The notes below the pieces were generated by a model. The model was not told the origin of the DNA, made no database searches, and was given only the letters and a program-made list of their open reading frames with translations. Made by a program: the position numbers and the translations under genes. From Spirochaetae bacterium HGW-Spirochaetae-1 (lineage in GTDB: Bacteria; Spirochaetota; UBA4802; UBA5550), in NCBI GenBank assembly GCA_002839375.1, contig PGXY01000008.1:181043-245042 (forward strand): a stretch of 64,000 nt of DNA. The letters are read 5' to 3'. Position 1 is the first letter of the stretch. Each line of letters opens with the position of its first letter. Below are positions 63,139-64,000 of the stretch, piece by piece.

Positions 63139-63142
63139 AGTT
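63122..63142. promoter_or_regulatory. Putative Phd/toxin operator overlapping the -10 box
   Basis: AACTGGTATA and TATACTAGTT form an imperfect palindrome (9 of 10 pairs) around one base and cover the -10 hexamer. This is where a Phd-type antitoxin or its toxin complex would repress its own operon. Confidence 0.55.
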
Positions 63143-63144
63143 GT

Positions 63145-63399
63145 ATGAAAACAAAAATGAAAACAATCGGTTCTTTTGAAGCCAAGACACATTTATCTGA
63201 ACTCATAGAGACTGTTCAGAAGGGGAATGAGTTTGTCATAACTAAAAGAGGCAAGCCCGTTGCCCGGCTTGTCCCCTATACGGACTATGAGGCCGAATAT
63301 GTGATCGAAGACATTATCGGGCAGTTTGATTCGATCAGGAAATCGGTGAAAGGGAAGACCGACATTAAAGAATATATCAATAAGGGCAGAAAATACTGA
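63145..63399 (+). CDS. Phd/YefM-family antitoxin
   Basis: This 84-residue antitoxin has the Phd/YefM N-terminal DNA-binding fold (MKTIGSFEAKTHLSELIETV, then EFVITKRGKPVARLVPY) and a flexible C-terminus that would wrap the toxin. ATG at 63145 lies seven bases after the -10 box; a Met four codons later is another start. It overlaps the toxin gene by one base (TGATG). Confidence 0.9.
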   Translation: MKTKMKTIGSFEAKTHLSELIETVQKGNEFVITKRGKPVARLVPYTDYEAEYVIEDIIGQFDSIRKSVKGKTDIKEYINKGRKY

Positions 63400-63809
63400 T
63401 GAATTATGTGATAGATTGCTCTTTCTCGTCGGCATTATTCCTTCCCGATGAAAAATCTGAATATGTCCGCTCATTTTTTCTCAATCTGAAAAAGCAGGAT
63501 CAGGTCTTCATTCCACTGCTGTGGTGGTATGAAACAAATAATGTTCTGAATGTATCGGTAAAGCGGAAACGATTAAAACAGGCTGAAGTTGAAAATATCC
63601 TAGAACTTGTTCATAAATTAAAAATTGAAACCGACTCGGAGATGGGACTGGTATTTTCTAAACGAATATTTGAAATATCACAGTTGCATTCCCTTTCCTC
63701 TTATGATTCCGTGTATGTTGAGCTGGCGATCAGGAAGAAAGCAAAACTTATGACTCTTGACAGGGAACTGGCCGATGCCGCCCGGGTGATCGGCATTGCC
63801 GTTGAGTAG
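63399..63809 (+). CDS. vapC: PIN-domain ribonuclease toxin (VapC family)
   Basis: This 136-residue PIN-domain toxin has the four acidic residues needed for metal-dependent RNA cleavage: Asp6 (VIDCSF), Glu45 (YETNN), Asp103 (SSYDSVYVELA) and Asp121 (TLDRELA). It should cleave tRNA or other RNA when freed from the antitoxin. The start overlaps the antitoxin stop by one base, so translation is coupled. It is followed within 22 nt by the repeat at 63831. Confidence 0.92.
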   Translation: MNYVIDCSFSSALFLPDEKSEYVRSFFLNLKKQDQVFIPLLWWYETNNVLNVSVKRKRLKQAEVENILELVHKLKIETDSEMGLVFSKRIFEISQLHSLSSYDSVYVELAIRKKAKLMTLDRELADAARVIGIAVE

Positions 63810-63830
63810 ATTACCGTGGGGGTTTTGGCC

Positions 63831-64000
63831 GGAATCACCGGCCGGGTGATGTATGTTCCGGTTTCCCGGAACCTGGGAACGGGGATTCTTGGCAGAATCC
63901 CTCTGCCGGGTGGGATGTCCCGGGGGGCCGGGACAGGCCCTTTGCCCCTTTTTTGTCACGCCACAAAAAAGAGGCGAAAAAAGGGCGCTCGCTCAAACGC
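63831..64000 (+). repeat. Structured direct repeat, copy B (runs off the window)
   Basis: This is the second copy of the element at 61169-61342, in the same orientation and 2662 nt downstream. Hairpins include TGTCCCGG (63916-63923) with CCGGGACA (63928-63935) and TTTTTTGT (63949-63956) with ACAAAAAA (63963-63970). The match reaches the last base of the window, so its true end is not visible. Confidence 0.85.

Larger units (their letters stand above)
62805..63144. other. Non-coding GC-rich region upstream of the toxin-antitoxin pair
   Basis: The gap of 340 nt starts with G/C-rich sequence rich in short inverted repeats (for example TGCAGGAGGGG at 62863-62873 with CCCCTCCTGCA at 62886-62896), reminiscent in style of the direct repeats at 61169 and 63831. 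It ends with the Phd-VapC promoter. Open frames in it lack ribosome sites and are not accepted as genes. Confidence 0.55.

Noticed and set aside
1..64000. tRNA, rRNA or CRISPR array
   Set aside because: No cloverleaf with a TTCRA arm, no rRNA segment and no regularly spaced repeats were seen in the gaps by eye; a covariance-model scan was not possible.
61169..64000. Composite transposon bounded by insertion sequences
   Set aside because: The flanking repeats carry no transposase, no terminal inverted repeats and no target duplication that can be seen, so only a direct-repeat pair is claimed.

Overview
The window reads as a chromosomal segment of a free-living or environmental spirochaete (phylum Spirochaetota). 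The strongest clues are a flagellar run in spirochaete order (flgB-flgC-fliE-fliF-fliG-fliH-fliI-fliJ followed by a FlbB/MotE-like gene), two large 7TM-DISM receptors, a DUF4954 beta-helix protein, several long chemoreceptors and TPR/fibronectin-like envelope proteins. Base composition is near 50% G+C with AT-rich intergenic gaps. No rRNA, tRNA, CRISPR array or intact insertion sequence was recognised.

Region 1 (1-12.0 kb): a Cache-type chemoreceptor, a DUF457 membrane protein, then a convergent pair of operons that look like one metal or cofactor system. The plus-strand operon holds a lipoprotein binding protein, a FecCD-type permease, an ATPase, a DUF364 protein and a MOT1-type molybdate/sulfate permease. 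The minus-strand operon holds a methyltransferase, a cytoplasmic radical SAM enzyme fused to half of a class III binding protein, a second exported binding protein and a second, paralogous methyltransferase. Start and stop codons touch or overlap throughout the minus operon. This is the most novel-looking block.

Region 2 (12.2-14.5 kb): a SET-domain protein with its own terminator, a GNAT acetyltransferase and a short-chain dehydrogenase.

Region 3 (14.8-23.4 kb): the flagellar basal body and export operon. It includes an unrecognised 53-codon gene between flgC and fliE, a lytic transglycosylase and FlbB, with an internal sigma70-type promoter before fliF.

Region 4 (23.4-36.3 kb): a hybrid histidine kinase and a response regulator, then engB, rimI, a crotonase and panE. 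Two 7TM-DISM signalling proteins follow, one with a PAS-ATPase output and one with a chemoreceptor output, then a Tat-exported amidohydrolase and a NIF3/CutA-like protein.

Region 5 (36.3-58.5 kb): YlbF, a LysM-M23 peptidase, two small membrane proteins, dihydrolipoyl dehydrogenase, maf-relA/spoT, two envelope proteins (Fn3-like and TPR), an HtrA protease, an outer-membrane barrel and a DedA protein. After these come an extended SDR, adenine deaminase, DUF4954-nagB, a nitroreductase and a ricin-like secreted protein.

Region 6 (58.5-64.0 kb): a chemoreceptor, then a repeat-rich accessory stretch. A direct repeat of about 170 bp, containing several hairpins, brackets an ECF sigma/membrane protein operon and a Phd-VapC toxin-antitoxin pair. 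The pair has an apparently leaderless promoter with an overlapping operator. Palindromes of several unrelated sequences and a 12-mer (GGGGTCAGAGCC) repeated five times are scattered through the gaps.
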